Below, piece by piece: positions 34,140 to 46,200 of a stretch of 64,000 bases of DNA. The DNA comes from Pipra filicauda (taxonomy: Eukaryota; Chordata; Aves; Passeriformes; Pipridae). The position numbers were made by a program, and so were the translations under genes. How positions within the stretch are numbered: position 1 is the stretch's first letter; each line of letters starts with the position of its first letter. The notes beneath the pieces are model-generated. The model was not told the origin of the DNA and did no database searches. It saw only the letters and a list, made by a program, of their open reading frames with translations. The stretch lies in assembly GCF_003945595.2 (NCBI RefSeq), contig NW_024104523.1, positions 248,001-312,000 on the forward strand. Reading direction: 5' to 3'.

Positions 34140-37100
34140 GCATAAATCTGGAGTAACTGGACTCTGCAGTAATTTATAATACTGTCATTAATCCCCGGAG
34201 ATACCTCATTTTTCATTCCTTTGTGCAGAATATGTAGTTCTAAGCCTTTTCCTCTCCTTTTGATGTGGTGTGTAATTAAACACTTCCACATTATCTGACC
34301 TCCAGTTTGTTTTCATCCAGTCCTGTCTCACTGATATATTTTAGGATACATCAGGATTTTGCCATCAGCTTAAAACACCACAGGACCAAACCTGTTCTCT
34401 CATCTTTTGACCAGAGGTTTTTTTCAGTTTCCTTTATTTTTCTATTACTTTTTAGGCTTTTCATCTTATCCACATTAACAAAAATTGGTGTGGAGGGCGA
34501 GGTTGGCTGTTACAGTTCTTCACCAATGATCTAAATCTTTGATTTACTCCGTGGTTTTGAAATCCCAGCATCTGTGTTCCATAAAAGTAATGATCAATGT
34601 CTTTGGTGTTCCTGTAAGATCCTCCCCCATAACAGACTGATGGCAATGTCAAATCCTGCCAATGCTCCTTTCCTTCTGATTCCCCTATATCACTTTTATT
34701 CCCTGTGAGAATAATCATGCTTTTTTTCCTTTCTCTCTTTTTCCAGCAATAATTGTTATAACCACCTCCTGGCAAACCCAGTACACCTAGACAGTGTGTG
34801 AATTAACTCACCTGCTTCCTGTTGTGGCAGGATGTTGCCCTTTATTTGTTGTGAAATGACTTGCTACAAATTTCACTTTTTTTGTTTCCTGCCAGCCTAC
34901 GTTTAATTCACTTGTGGATTTCAAGGGAACACATTGTTGACTTGCAGTCTTCAAGAGGTATTTGTGTATAAATTCTAGTTCTTCCCTTTCCTGTGGCTCC
35001 TATGGCACTTATCCACCAGTATCTGGTGGTATAGAGTAGCTTTTTCTTTTCAATGTGCCTGTGACTCTCACAGTAAAAACTATGAAATTTGAGAGGCTTT
35101 AGTCCAGTTTCTATCACAAATAAAAAAAATCCTGCTGTTACTGCCTTGTTACACTAGTTACCCATCTTATGTCACCCTTCTGTGGCTTTGTTTTGGTTGA
35201 GCAGAGAGGAATTTCCTGTTCTTATCCTCAAAACTTTCAGTCCATTCCTCATTAGCAGAGTTCAGGTATCTCCATCCCAATAATCACCTCAGAGCAGGAT
35301 CTCTTGAACCTGGTGCTGCACCACTTCAAATGCCATAATGATTGCATTAAGATTTTGGTTTCAGAGCATGATTAAATGTCTGTGTGCCTCGTAACCAAGA
35401 ATAGCATACAGGTCAGTAATTTGCAAATTGGGCACTTCCCACTTCCATTCTCATGGGGTTTTTTCCCCCCTAAGCTCTAGTAAAATAACTGTAATTGCCA
35501 GTATACAAACCTGGTTTTTAAATAGCCTCGTTTCCCAAAACTAGCAAATGCTCTTTAAAGGGAAGTCATCAGTAAGGATAGTATCTGTTAAAATAAACAA
35601 GCTTTTTAATTTAGTTTCCTGAGGTATTTAATGAGTGATTTTAATCTTTCTCTCCACAACACTTACGGGAAAGACCTAATTTAGACCGGATTTCTTATTG
35701 TTAAATGGCTTGTTCAAAATGTGAGGGGATGGGATGAGGGGAGAAAAAGCAGGTATTTTATGTTGAAACACCAACAGAACAACCAGCCAACAGAGCTAAG
35801 TGTTGAATCCTGCTTCTTCTCAGCATCTATCTACTGAATTTTAAGACCAGAACTCATTTGGAATTACGGAAATCCCAATGCTAATTTTGCTGATTTCACC
35901 TGAGAAAAACATCCTTCATTATTTCCCATCTGTAACTCTGAAAGGGGAATTTAATTATACTGTGTGGGGTTACCTGTTTTGCAGGTGTGCAGCCACTGAG
36001 ACTATGGCTCTAGCAGTCTTCTGCTGAAGTCCTAAAACATCTGATGCTGTATTTGCACAGAAACAGAGCTATGTTTGAGCAAGATACTCAGTAAAAGTGT
36101 AGTATTTAAACCTAAGACAGCAAGTTTGATCATGGGATATTATCTAGAAGAAACGTTATAGTAGAAGATTGTAAGTACCTTCTTCCTTTATTCATCAAAA
36201 AATACTTGATATTCTTGTTCTTAACCATATTCTTTGTCATAGTGGTCAGCATTTCTTATTGTTTCAGGTGTGGTTCTCTGACACAGCACCAGACTCAGCA
36301 GGTGTAGAACAATCCGTGTCCAAGCCATGATTTGTCTTTGTCAAAAAGGTTTGAAAAATGGTAAATCAGTTTGTTTCCAGCTTCCCTGCTTCGACAAAAA
36401 CTGTTAGCAGTAATTTTTTGATCTGCCAAAGCTAAAACCTCTGTTCCTCAGTTTGTAGCCAGCAGTTATCTGTTGTCAATGAGAAAAATTTCCAAAGCAC
36501 AACGACAGTCATGGTACAACTTACTGCGTTTTTCCTCCCTCTCCTATCCTGTGAAAGGCCAGATTCAGTAGTTTCCAAAGGACCACTTTAAAATAGTCTG
36601 AAACAACAGTAGTTAAGGTTCTTCTGTAAAGTCCAGGAAATCCTCTATGACTCTGTCTTAATAGCAATAGGGTCAAAATAGGAATCTTGAGGCTGATGTT
36701 CATAGTCTTCAGTGATGGGAACTTTTATGCAATAATTAAAGTGATTTAGGTTGCTGCTGTAATAAGTTTTTCCATGCCCTCAAACTGTTGTCCCTTCTCC
36801 CCTACACTGAGTATCCCTGCATCCAGTTTACTGCACTGGTTGACTATCTTTTTCTTTTTTCTGTCTCTTTTTTTATATTTCTGCAAGTGCTCCCAGTAAA
36901 ACTGTACATGATGAGAAGCAGTAGCCTTGAGCTACATGTTAGAGCTGTGTAATGGCTTTTTGTCTGTTTTTTGTTAAGACAAAACATGCAATGGATTTGG
37001 TTTTCTTAGTTGCTGGTGACACTGAGCACTCAGGACCAGGGTTTTTTTATTTCTTTGGGTTTTTTTGCATTTTTGGTAAGGCAATTTCTTCAGCACCATC

Positions 37101-38183
37101 ACTGTCTTCAGCCTAGGAAACAGCAGTGCCTTGCACCCAGGTTTTTCTGAATGCTTTCTCTCCTGCCAAACTGCTGAAGAGATGAAAGAGGTGTGGGTGC
37201 TCAGTAAAACCCCAGCAAGTTTTCGAAAATGGGGCAGTTAATTTCTGGAAAAAAACCTTTTTAAAAAAAAAAGTGCAGCAGTGTAGTTAAACTGTGCTAT
37301 TACAGTGGTTTGTCTCCTTTCCCAGCTGTCACCTAAAGCTCAGTTCTGCCATCCTCCATTGTTGCACTCATAGGTTTATTGGTTGGTTGTTGTAAGGAGC
37401 TCCTCTTGTGTCAAGACTTTCAAGTCAGCTTCTGAAACAGAATTGTTTTATTCATTTCTAAACCAGCATCACTTTTCCCACTTACTTGCTGAATAGAGAG
37501 CGATATGTCAGAATCTGAATGTGAATATTCAGAGCCCACAGCAGTAGCTGTTCTCTGGTACACTTTTTCAAAGGCTTGAGCAAGTCATGTGTGCATTACA
37601 CAGGGAAACATTACCCGGATTTCTGAGATCGCTGGCAGGGTAGGACACAAGTGATAGATACAATCACATCTCCCTCTGGTGGCAAAGCAGCAGAGCTCAC
37701 TGGTGCGTGGTCTGTGCCCAAATCTGGCTGCAGTTAGACCGTACCCGAGGGAGGCCCAACCCTCGAGAAAAGCCTCTTGCACTAATTCAGGATGCTAAAT
37801 TGTCTCATTCAGCTACAGTATGTCACGTCATTCCTGGGTCATCCCACGTGACATATGTCACGTAGGTCACAGCCGTTCCTGTGACCTACAATTCTGGTGC
37901 TGACAAAGTGAAAGGGGAGGACTGGGGACAGTGACGTCCTTAATTTTTAAATACATATCAATGGCAATTAATTAGCATAAACAGATGCTGCTTTAAGCAG
38001 AACTCCATTTTTCCATGCAAAATCAGTGTCAGAAAACTCCTTTACTTCTAGTCAGACAGAATTTGTCAAACATTTCAATAGCCACCATCCTTAATTTGTC
38101 AACCGAAATAACAGAGGAAAAAGCAAAGAGATAGGAGGATTAAAACATTTTTAAGTTATTTTTTAAGGACTAGTGGTTGAATT
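34140..38183. other. Region between PHPT1 and METTL18
   Basis: No gene recognised. T-rich and AT-rich, with no exon chain or named repeat. The left end is PHPT1 3' flank. Part of the right end is probably METTL18 3' UTR: the first AATAAA signals on the minus strand below the METTL18 stop are at 37447-37452 and 37375-37380. If either is used, the palindrome cluster at 37820-37889 would be transcribed. Confidence 0.5.
37820..37889. repeat. Palindrome cluster: 18-bp palindrome plus 11-bp-stem hairpin
   Basis: ACGTGACATATGTCACGT at 37846-37863 is a perfect 18-base palindrome. It overlaps by two bases an inverted repeat with 11-base arms (GTAGGTCACAG, 37862-37872; CTGTGACCTAC, 37879-37889) around a 6-base loop. 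A third ATGTCACGT lies at 37820-37828. The arms carry E-box (CACGTG), CRE-like (TCACGTCA) and AGGTCA/TGACCT nuclear-receptor half sites, so either a protein-binding element or a stem-forming RNA or DNA is possible. Confidence 0.9.
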
Positions 38184-39254
<1,071 letters not shown>

Positions 39255-39517
39255 TTAATTTATTACAGCCAGAAACATTCATTTGAGAGCAAGGCTGATA
39301 CAAAGGTGGTCTTTTTTTTTTTCTGGCTTTTGTCTTTTTGTAGGGGATATTTTTATGTCTATACTGCTGCAGGAAAGAGTACTTTATACTTTGCAGGTAG
39401 TGTATCAGATGTTTTGCCAATAGCCAGGTGAATTACTGCTGGAAATAGAGTAAATAGTTTTACATATCATTAATATCAGCACAAACAGTCTAATTGTAGC
39501 ATCCTGACTTTCATTAA

Positions 39518-39663
39518 AAGGCTGCCCAGGGAGGTAGTGGAGTCTCCCTCTCTGGAGCCGCTCTCAGCCCCCTGGACACGTTCCTGTGTCCCTGCTCCAG
39601 GTGCCCCTGCCTTGGCAGAGGGGTTGGACTGGATGATCTTCCAACTCCAATAATTCTGTGATT
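39518..39663 (+). mobile_element. CR1 LINE 3' tail between METTL18 and the CpG island
   Basis: CR1 wording 'GGCTGCCCAGGGAGGTAGTG', 'GTCTCCCTCTCTGGAG', 'GGTTGGACTGGATGATCTTC' and the ending 'AATTCTGTGATT'. It is in good condition, so younger than the copy at 4975. If METTL18 has a noncoding exon in the CpG island, this copy lies in its first intron. Confidence 0.9.
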
Positions 39664-39839
39664 AAAACCCCCCACCCTCTAACCATTTAAATTTTAGAAA
39701 ACACAGCGTTACGGGGACCACATCTGTCACATAATACAAATACGGGCAAGGAAATCACTGAATCGCAGAATGAGCACAGCCGGCAATTCCGGTAAAACCC
39801 ACATTCCAGACCCAGCGTCTCAAGCAGCGCAAACTCCCC

Positions 39840-40260
39840 GCGCAGGGCCGCCCCCCTGCCCTCCCCCGGAGCCCGGCTGAGGCAGCAGGCCGGCTATCCC
39901 CCCCCCGGTTTTCCCTTCCCGGTGCCGGTACCGACCCGCGGGTGCCGGGCGGGATCTCCCTCCGCTTCTCCCACGTGGAGCCGCTTCCGCTTCCTGACGC
40001 GCGGGGGCTCCTGGGATGGCGGGGCAACTTTCCCGCCCTGCCCGTGCCTGAGGGCAGCGCGGCCACCATGTCCCAGACGGACCCCGAGCTGCTCCTGCGG
40101 GAGCTGGGCGGCTGGGACTGGGAGCTGTGCCGCCGGGAGCTGCCCGCCGTCCTGCCCCGGCTCCTCATATCCTTCCCGGCGGGGGGTGCGGGAACTCGCT
40201 CATCCTTCAGCCTCCCGCCGTTCGGGCGAGTAAACCTGGGGGGGGAAGCGGTGGGACCTT
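39840..40260. promoter_or_regulatory. CpG island, probable shared METTL18/FIRRM promoter
   Basis: CG-dense stretch covering the FIRRM first exon and lying about 0.6 kb upstream of the METTL18 start codon on the other strand. Recognisable sites: E-box CACGTG (39972-39977), ETS-type CCGCTTCC repeats just after it, a YY1-like GATGGCGG (40015-40022) and an E2F-type TTTCCCGCC (40029-40037) 30 bases before the FIRRM ATG. No TATA box. The E2F-type site would suit a recombination and mitosis gene. Confidence 0.65.
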
Positions 40261-43200
40261 GTGAGGGGCGGACACGGGATAGAAAAGCCGCGTGCCGGGT
40301 GTTTGGCTGCAAACAGCCCTTCCCTGAAATAAGAGATTAGAAAATAGCCGTGTGGTTCATCTAGCGCTGTAGTTAACAAGTCCCTCTTCCCCCTCCCCCC
40401 GCCCTAATAAAAAACCCCAAAACCCACAAACCACCAAAAAAAAACCCCAAAAAACCCCCCTCAAGGCTTACTCTCTAATACATTTTAGAAACGCTTTTCT
40501 GATCACATGGGGACTCGGCGATATCAGCCTGCGTTGGTTATGGAGCATCCCCTCCATATGAACATGAGACTTCTGCAAGTGCTTTAAGGATAACCTTTAT
40601 AGCAGAACAAGTTTGATTTTCTTTAACGTTTTTACTCAATGTATCAAGAGTGTGAAGACTGGACTGAGCATATTCGTAAGTAGTGGCTAAGAAGTGCCTC
40701 TTCCTACAGATCGTTGTATTGCAATTGCCTTATAAACTCTGCACTACTTAAAAACACTTAAGCTACAACCAGTGACTTTCAGAGTCTTCAGCAATCCTGC
40801 TGGACCTTGCATGTTCTACAAATTGCACGTTGAATAAGCTTTATAAAAGCCCATGAAGAAGCTCTGCGTGTAAGGCTGCTTTTTCCTTCCTGTTCTGATT
40901 TTTAAATAAGTGAAAGAAGGGTGCATTTTATCTTGTGTTTTATTGTCTTTTTGGCTGTTACCTTACAGGTGACAAAGCTCTTGTGATAGCTCATAGTGAA
41001 AAGAAAACTAGGCTCATTTGTAACTGTTTAGGAGTCTTGCTAAAACTCACGGTTACATTGTATATTAGTGCCAGCCAGCACATTAAACGTGCAGCTACTT
41101 GGCAGTCTGGAACGTGGAAAGTACTCGATCCGTAGGCAAACAGTTGTGCTCAGCCTTCAACTAAGCTGAGTCAGGTGTGATGCTCTTTTTGATGTTTTCG
41201 TGCATGTTGGAGCTGTGACTGTTACTTGATTTTTCAGATGATGTATGTGGGTTTTCATGCATTTCAGATAAGGCAAATGCTGTGTTGCCTCTCTCAAAAT
41301 CAAGTACCTGATCTGTTTTTGCTTGATGCAGTTCTGTGTTTCCTCTGGTAGGTAGCTACGTAGTTCTGATAATCTCACATTGTTTTTTCCTGTAATGTTT
41401 AAATACTTTTCTTTGCAGGTGTTTTGAGGATCCTGACTGAAATGTTTTTGCCCCATATCAGCCTTGAAGATTTGGAACAAACCTTTTTCTCCAAAGTATT
41501 GCCTAAGGTAGGACAGCTCCAATTAACTGGGGAATTGTCAGTTGGTCCAGTGCTAAAAATCACTGCTTAGAATGCAGTGATTCTTTCTTGAGATTGCACA
41601 ATATAGTTATTGTATTGGATACAAAACTCAAAATTAAACTTTACCCTTTAAGAGTTTTCACAGTTTTGTGTTGGATTGTTTCTGTGATTGTTCTCATTCT
41701 TTACAGTAGGGAGAGATTTAAATATACAATATTCTTTCTATATTCAGCAAGAGATTTGGGGCTTATTTCTTTTTGAGAAGATTGGTCGTTTTATAAAATG
41801 TCCAAGGTGGAGAATTTTTATGTGAGGTAGCTTCTCAGAACAAGTAAACTGAAGAACCCAACACTTGTGTATCATGAATAAATGTTGTGAAACTTGTGAA
41901 TTAATATAGTGAATGTTAGACCATACTGGCCTAACATATGTTCTCTTTTTTGATGAAACAATGGAGATTTTTTGGATGTAAAATTCTTGAGTGCTTGCAT
42001 TTTAAGTGCAGTAAAGCAGTGCCAAATTACTGATTTAAGTTTTAGGCCTCAGCTTGTCCATTTTAAGAAGCCAGTAAAAATGGCCATTTGATTTCCATTT
42101 CTCTTGTTTTATGTCAAGTAACAAATTTTGGAGATTACAAGAAAAATGTCTAATAATAGCATATCCTGCTTATCTTGTATGTGCCTGAAAGCACCTCACT
42201 GTCTTTGCAGTGAAAACACTAACACTCATCAAATGTCCAAGGACCAAAACTAAAGTACAAATTAATGTTGTTTGTAGATTGTTGAGCTTTTTTTTAATGT
42301 ATTATGATCATTCTCAACAAATTATCATTCTCAACAAATAAACAATTTTTCTGAGACAAAATGAAAATCCTATTAAAATTATGGGGGTTTAACTGAGTTA
42401 AAAAAGTCTTTGGTAGAAAGAGGTATATATTAGCTGGGAGGTTTATTTCCTAACATACTTTAGAAAAAGTAACAGCTTATGTCTATAATTTGGGAAAACC
42501 ATACAGGTTGTGCTTCTTGGTACATCATGTTTTGTGACTGAAATGCTGGAAACCATTAAGTTCTCCTGGGAGTTCTCTCTGTAGCCTGTGCTTCCATACC
42601 AAGGAAGCAAGCAGATACAGAACAGTGTTGCTATTTGCATGTGTACCTTCATAAATGAAATGTTTAAGTTTTGTTTCCTTCTGACAGACTCTACAGCTCT
42701 TTGATAACTTGATGTATGAGTTATCCAGCGAGGCCAAGGGGTTAACCAGCCACAGCACAGAGTTATGCAGTACTGTAAGGAATCTGCTACAGGCAAGTCC
42801 TGTTCCTGTCAAAGGAATGTTTACATCATTCTTTCCTTTTACCTGAACTATTGAGGGGTTTTTAGAATATTTTTGCCACCTACTGGTGGTTAAAATGTAA
42901 TTTAATCTTCCTTTGTAGCTGAAATTCAATTAACATCTTATGAATGATTTGATTGCATCTATCATCTGATGCTAATCATAATTTAAAAAATCATCTCAAG
43001 TTCTGCTGAAGTTACTAACACAAATGGCATGTGATTCACCGTATTTAAAGAGTGAATCTGACACTTGTTTATACAGTCACTTAATTCTCAGTTTTAAAAT
43101 TTTTGGAAGCTGAGAACAGTAGCCAAAAAGATACAAAGTTCTCACGGCACATACGGAATTGCTCAGTATTATTTTATGGCGCTTCATCCGTTTTTAACAA

Positions 43201-46200
43201 ACTACTTACTTATGCAAATAGCGAACTTTAAATGCCATATAAATCTAGGTGCAGTTCAGCAGGGAAAAGACGCTTTGGAGGTTATTGCAGGAGCGAAAAC
43301 CACTGACTGCTGTTGTTTATTCTTGCCTGAAGACTGTGGTGCAGCTGCTGGAGACCCTGACGGGCTGTGTGCGCTCCGTGTGCTCCCTGCGGGAGTGTGT
43401 GCCCCTGGGCAGCGTCCGCTCCCTCCCCGCCTCCGTGCTCTACGTCGTAAAGAACACCTTCACGCACTGCAGGGTAGGTCTCTCTCGGAAGGAGAAACAT
43501 CCCTATGCTCCTGGGGGTTTAGGAAGCACTCACTTTGTAAGAAGATCCTATTTTGAAATAATATTGTTGTCGGACTCTTTTAATTTAAATTGAGCTGTTA
43601 AATGGTTCGCTTATTGCGCAAGTACAGGGATGATTTTTCAGCTGTGTGCCCAGCAAATCTGACCTGGTGGTGAGAGGCTCAGACTGTGCCATTTCCATGT
43701 TTTGCATCAGTGTTCACTGAACATTTTGCTCATGAATGGAGTACTCTGTGAGATCTGTGCACTCCTAATGGCTGCAGGATTTTCAGAGCTATCAGTGGTT
43801 ACCAGCATGGTGTGATTTACCTTATTTCTGTGCAAGTTCCAGAGTGGATTGAAAATGGAGATTGGCATCTCTTTGTTGGTTACAAGTAACATCTGTCATT
43901 TTCAGATTTGGACTTTCAGATGCAACAGTAATTCCCTCTAAGCAGTAAAAATAAAACCAGCTTATCATAAGGACACAGGAGCTTTTGGTTGCCTTTCATT
44001 CTGTCTTTCTTTTTTTACCTCAGTTTTCCATGTCAGGACTTAAACTCAAGTGCCGCACCTTTATCTAACAATTTTGATTTGAAAGTATTGGGAAATACTT
44101 GGAATGCTGCTTCCTTTGTTGCTAACATTGTATTGTATTGTCAGATATGATCTTAGGTTTACCCATGGACATTTATCATATGATCTTAAGTTCACCTGTG
44201 GAAGTCTAATCCGGAACCCTCTAAATTCACTAGAGCCAGGCAGACCTCATTAGTTGTCAATGAGGCTGCAGGTGACTGACATTTTATATTTAGTGATCAG
44301 GGGGTGGGAGCAGAAACTGCAGCCCTGGTTATATATTGAGTTAAAGTGGGTACATCTGTGCCTTGTTCTTTTTTTTCCAGGGGAATGTATGACAAAGCCC
44401 TTGGTGTTTTTAGCATGTGAAAAATCAGGCTGTGATTCCTGAACTTCTTTTTAAATCTCATTTCCCATTTTCTGCAGGATAGTGAATCAGTGTACTGTGG
44501 GCACCTGCACTTGATTTCTGACCTCCTACAAGCTATGTTCAAGGAAACTTACTCCCTTCAGAAGCAGCTGATGGAACTAGTTGATATGATTTCCATGGGC
44601 TCTGCATCCACTGAAGATAACATCACAGATATAGTGTCAAGTATATGCGGATTTAACACTTTTTCAGTCTCGCTTAGTCATTTTTTTTCTATAGAGTATG
44701 TTTGAATTCTTAAAACAGGTTTCTGAGCGTGCTCAGTTCCTGCTGTCCTGACCAGCCTTTCAAAAAGCAGAATTTTGAAGCTTGAAATATTTCTGTTCTC
44801 CTGAAACTTCCTCTGTGGGATGGGGCATGCTGTGTAGGTTTGTAGGATAGGGGCAGCACTTAGACATTGAGCCATTTTCCCAATTCAGTGTCAGTGTGCT
44901 GGTATTCTCTTAGTGCTTGGGATTGCTGTGAACTCATAAATCTGATTTAACTCTTGTTGTTATTTCCTTAGTGATCCACACTGTGCTGGAGATATGCTCT
45001 GTCATTTCCAATATGGACCATGCTCTTCATGCCAATACGTGGAAGTTCATAATCAAGTATGTCACTGAACTGTAATTTTAAATAATGAAGGTTTCAATTG
45101 CTTTGTGTTCAGAGTTTCAAATAAAATCGAAATTAGAGAATTCACTTTAGCTGTTTGGTAAATAAATTTAGAAATTCAATTCAGAAATTTAGCTAGGAGT
45201 AGTACTCAAGCACTGCCAGTGGAAGTAGGTAGGAATGGGTGTGAAAAGTAATAGGAACTTGACTTTTTGTATTGCAATGCAGAAGAAAATTTGCAGCACT
45301 GTTGTCTAAATAAATAATATTAAGAGGTCTTACCTGCAATTTTGTAGACATTTTTGGCTTGACTGACCATCTTGTGCTTTCATCCTGCCTCTCCTCTGTT
45401 TCAGTCATGGCTGTGGAGAGGGTTGTTCTCTCTGAGTTTCTGTTTTCAGCCTACAGAGATATTGCACCAATCAGTGTTGTACTAAAGCCTAAATAAATCA
45501 TTTGGATTTGTAAGAATTCGTTGCATGGTCACTTCTGACCGTTAAATACCTGATTATGTTCCTACCTTGCAGGCAAAGCCTGAAGCATCACTCCCTGCTG
45601 CAGTGCCATCTGAAACACAGCGACATCCTGGGGGGCCTGTGCAAGGACACTCTTCTGTCTTTTGACTCCTGTTTGCAACTGGCTGAGCAAATGAAGGTGT
45701 CAGAGATACAGGTGAGTTAAAAAGCTCCCAAAGCTGACAGTGAACTTGAGGAGGATAAACTCTTTGTGCTGTATTATTGCTTGGAGTAGTTTGGGTTTGG
45801 TTTTTTGGGTTTTCTTTATTTCATGGGGTGGGCAGAATACCTTATTCTTTTGAAACCACATGAAAGTAAGGCCCATCACTTTATTTAGATTGAGGATGTT
45901 TTGTGAGACACTTAAGTTTTCACCATACTCTGTGAGAATTTATTTCCTGAACTGACAATATCCCAAGGTCAATTCAAATACAACCTTCCAATTCTGAATA
46001 TTGCTCTAAAAATGTTGAGGCATAATAAATATTTTTAAAATTTTTCCCCCTTAGCTGCAGAGTCTGTAGAGAATCAAATGTGAAATAGGTTTTGAACATT
46101 GTTAGCAATCTAACTTCCTCTTTTATTGTATTACTCTGTATATTAACTTTTAGAACTGCTTCTTTTGCACAGGAGGGCACTGACTTAAGGCTGTTCCAGA

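Noticed and set aside
40168..40233. Reading FIRRM exon 1 on through the open frame to a GT donor downstream
   Set aside because: The extension (SFPAGGAG...) has no counterpart in the known protein, while the ATATCCTT/AC splice restores it exactly.
39755..40312. 185-codon minus-strand frame over the FIRRM first exon
   Set aside because: CpG-island shadow frame with arginine- and serine-rich low complexity. METTL18 coding begins at 39224.
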